Positions 62,765-64,000 of a stretch of DNA of 64,000 nt are shown piece after piece. The DNA is from Nevskia sp. Its GTDB lineage: Bacteria; Pseudomonadota; Gammaproteobacteria; Nevskiales; Nevskiaceae. Every line of letters starts with the position of its first letter. The first letter of the stretch is position 1. The DNA is taken from assembly GCF_021732705.1 (NCBI RefSeq), contig NZ_JAKFUM010000003.1:62001-126000 (forward strand), written 5' to 3'. The notes beneath the pieces are model-generated. The model saw only the letters and a program-made list of their open reading frames with translations, was not told the origin of the DNA and searched no databases. A program made the position numbers and the translations under genes.

Positions 62765-64000
62765 TTACTTTACATCCGCAGCCTTGATTCGCTGCAGATA
62801 GCGATCGCGCAGCAGGGTCTGGCGGCTGATCATCGGCATCGGGACGCCATCGATCCAGACCGCCGTCGCCGCCGTCGTCACTTCCAACGGGTCGCCGTCC
62901 CACAGCACGAGGTCGGCGATCTTGCCGGCTTCGATCGAGCCCAGCACGGTTGAAAGCCCAAGGATTTCAGCCGGTTGCAAGGTGATTGCAGCCAGCGCCT
63001 GATCCTTCGGATAGCCGCACGACACGGCGATGCCGGCGACCTGGCGCAGGTTGCGGGCGTTGTGCGTGCCCTTGTCGTCGCTGTCGACAAAGGCGAAGAC
63101 GACCCCTGCCTTGCGCAGGATCAAGGCCGAATCCGGACGGGCATGCAGGCCCTCGAACTGAGCCGGCAGATTGCGCGTCGGGTCGATCAGCACCGGCACG
63201 CGCGCGGCGGCCAGTTCCTTTGCGACGAGATGGGCCTCGGTGGCGCCGCTGATGATCAGCCGCAGGCGGTAATCATCGGCCAGCTTGAGCGCCGCGAGGA
63301 TGTCCGACGCCCGATGCGCCGTGATCACCAACGGCGTCTCGCCGGTCAGCACCGGCCGCAGCGCCTCGATGTCGAGCGCGCTGAGCTGCGCGTCATTCGA
63401 CAGCCCGCTGCCGAGCCGCAGGCCGTTGCTCTTCGCTTCCTCCAGCGCCTCGCGGAACGCGGCGATGCTCGACGTGCGGCTGGTGCCGGCGATGCCCTTG
63501 GCCTGCTCGCCGAGCACGGCGAACATCGCCGCGCGCGGCCGCACGACGAAGGCACCCGGTTCGGCCAGCGCGCCGGCCAGCGAGATGATGGCGCCCTGCC
63601 CGGCGAACAGCCCGCCGCCCTTGCCGGTTTCCGGCGCGGTGAGGGTCCGGGTCACGCCTTCGATGCGATTGACCGGCAGCAGGGCCGAGCGCGGATTCAG
63701 GGCATCGGTCACATCCAGCGCCGCGGTGTAGCGGGACTGGCGGGAAGCGACGTCGTTGGTCTCGTCGACCGCGTCGATCTCCTTCAGGCCGAGTTCGCTG
63801 CGGGCAACGAAGATGCCCGGCGTCAGCACCTTGCCGCTGCCGTCGATGATCGCAGCACCCTCCGGAATCGCGACATCGGCGCCGACCGCCTCGATCCGGC
63901 CGTTGCGGATCAGCACCGTGCCGCGCTCGATGGTGCCGGCGCCGGCCACCGTCATCACCTGGGCGTTGCGGATCGCCGTGACCGCCGCGCTGGCGGCGCC
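62765..64000 (-). CDS. Amidohydrolase-superfamily protein, N-terminus beyond right edge
   Basis: 411 residues are visible and the frame runs off the window end. Start of the visible part: AVTAIRNAQVMTVAGAGTIE, then RGTVLIRNGRIEAVGADVAI, the composite-domain strands of amidohydrolases. The expected HxH metal motif after LTPG is missing (IFVARSELG). A later ITAHRASD and LGSIEAGKIADLVLWDGDPL remain. It looks like a degenerate or non-metal amidohydrolase paralogue. In many bacteria such genes lie in tandem with an intact copy, which may be the next gene outside the window. Confidence 0.75.
   Translation of the reverse strand, partial: GAASAAVTAIRNAQVMTVAGAGTIERGTVLIRNGRIEAVGADVAIPEGAAIIDGSGKVLTPGIFVARSELGLKEIDAVDETNDVASRQSRYTAALDVTDALNPRSALLPVNRIEGVTRTLTAPETGKGGGLFAGQGAIISLAGALAEPGAFVVRPRAAMFAVLGEQAKGIAGTSRTSSIAAFREALEEAKSNGLRLGSGLSNDAQLSALDIEALRPVLTGETPLVITAHRASDILAALKLADDYRLRLIISGATEAHLVAKELAAARVPVLIDPTRNLPAQFEGLHARPDSALILRKAGVVFAFVDSDDKGTHNARNLRQVAGIAVSCGYPKDQALAAITLQPAEILGLSTVLGSIEAGKIADLVLWDGDPLEVTTAATAVWIDGVPMPMISRQTLLRDRYLQRIKAADVK

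Noticed and set aside
1-64000. Genomic island, prophage or plasmid segment
   Set aside because: No integrase, transposase, tRNA junction, phage or conjugation gene, and base composition looks even; it appears to be ordinary chromosome.

Overview
The window is high-G+C DNA with dense, operon-like coding on both strands. It looks chromosomal and probably comes from an environmental gammaproteobacterium of the Nevskiales/Xanthomonadales type. The supporting genes are a Pil-Chp chemosensory cluster of the type IV pilus kind, an OprF-like porin with thrombospondin type 3 repeats, TolC, a proteobacterial GshA and a NahR/NagR-like aromatic catabolic cluster. The taxonomic placement is inference. I see no rRNA, tRNA, insertion sequence, integrase, phage gene or CRISPR array. 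Both edges cut a gene.

Left region (1-14858): a three-gene surface locus comes first. It encodes an outer-membrane beta-barrel with periplasmic Ig-like domains (cut at the left edge), an OmpA-type lipoprotein and a 2,024-residue secreted repeat protein with about 11 DUF11-like modules of about 135 residues plus two SdrD-B-like domains. The giant protein has no recognisable anchor, so the neighbouring barrel is a candidate exporter or anchor. A YihY/BrkB membrane protein, a FadD-type acyl-CoA ligase and an OprF/OmpA porin follow.

Middle region (15060-34550): a cNMP-binding patatin phospholipase, a secreted subtilase and a methyltransferase lead to a salicylate/gentisate catabolic cluster (19297-25433). 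That cluster holds a divergent LysR regulator, gentisate 1,2-dioxygenase, fumarylpyruvate hydrolase, an SABP2-like esterase, a Rieske oxygenase alpha/beta pair resembling salicylate 5-hydroxylase, and a zeta-GST maleylpyruvate isomerase. Together these encode salicylate to gentisate to maleylpyruvate to fumarylpyruvate to fumarate plus pyruvate. The ferredoxin and ferredoxin reductase are not in the window. A NahR-box-like sequence lies in the divergent promoter. Peptidase, amidase, DUF2167, DUF486, Bax inhibitor-1-like, GNAT, class V aminotransferase and DUF1134/EipA genes follow.

Right-middle region (34756-49071): Mpo1-like protein, an orphan LuxR regulator, rhodanese, TolC, an OPT-family transporter followed closely by a secreted S9 peptidase, a 2-hydroxychromene-2-carboxylate isomerase-like protein, MAPEG, an acyl-CoA ligase, a serine hydrolase, an M23 peptidase, a CbpA-type DnaJ and an Hsp20 with a sigma32-like promoter.

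Right region (49164-64000): a minus-strand pilG-pilI-chpA-chpC chemosensory operon (ChpA 2,254 aa) that lacks the pilJ receptor and pilH found in pseudomonads. It is divergent from gshA. Beyond it are a small membrane protein, an acetoacetate-decarboxylase-family protein, an EamA transporter, a PHB-depolymerase-like esterase, a small secreted six-cysteine protein resembling a peritrophin-A (CBM14) chitin-binding domain, and a right-edge-truncated amidohydrolase-like protein without the usual HxH motif.
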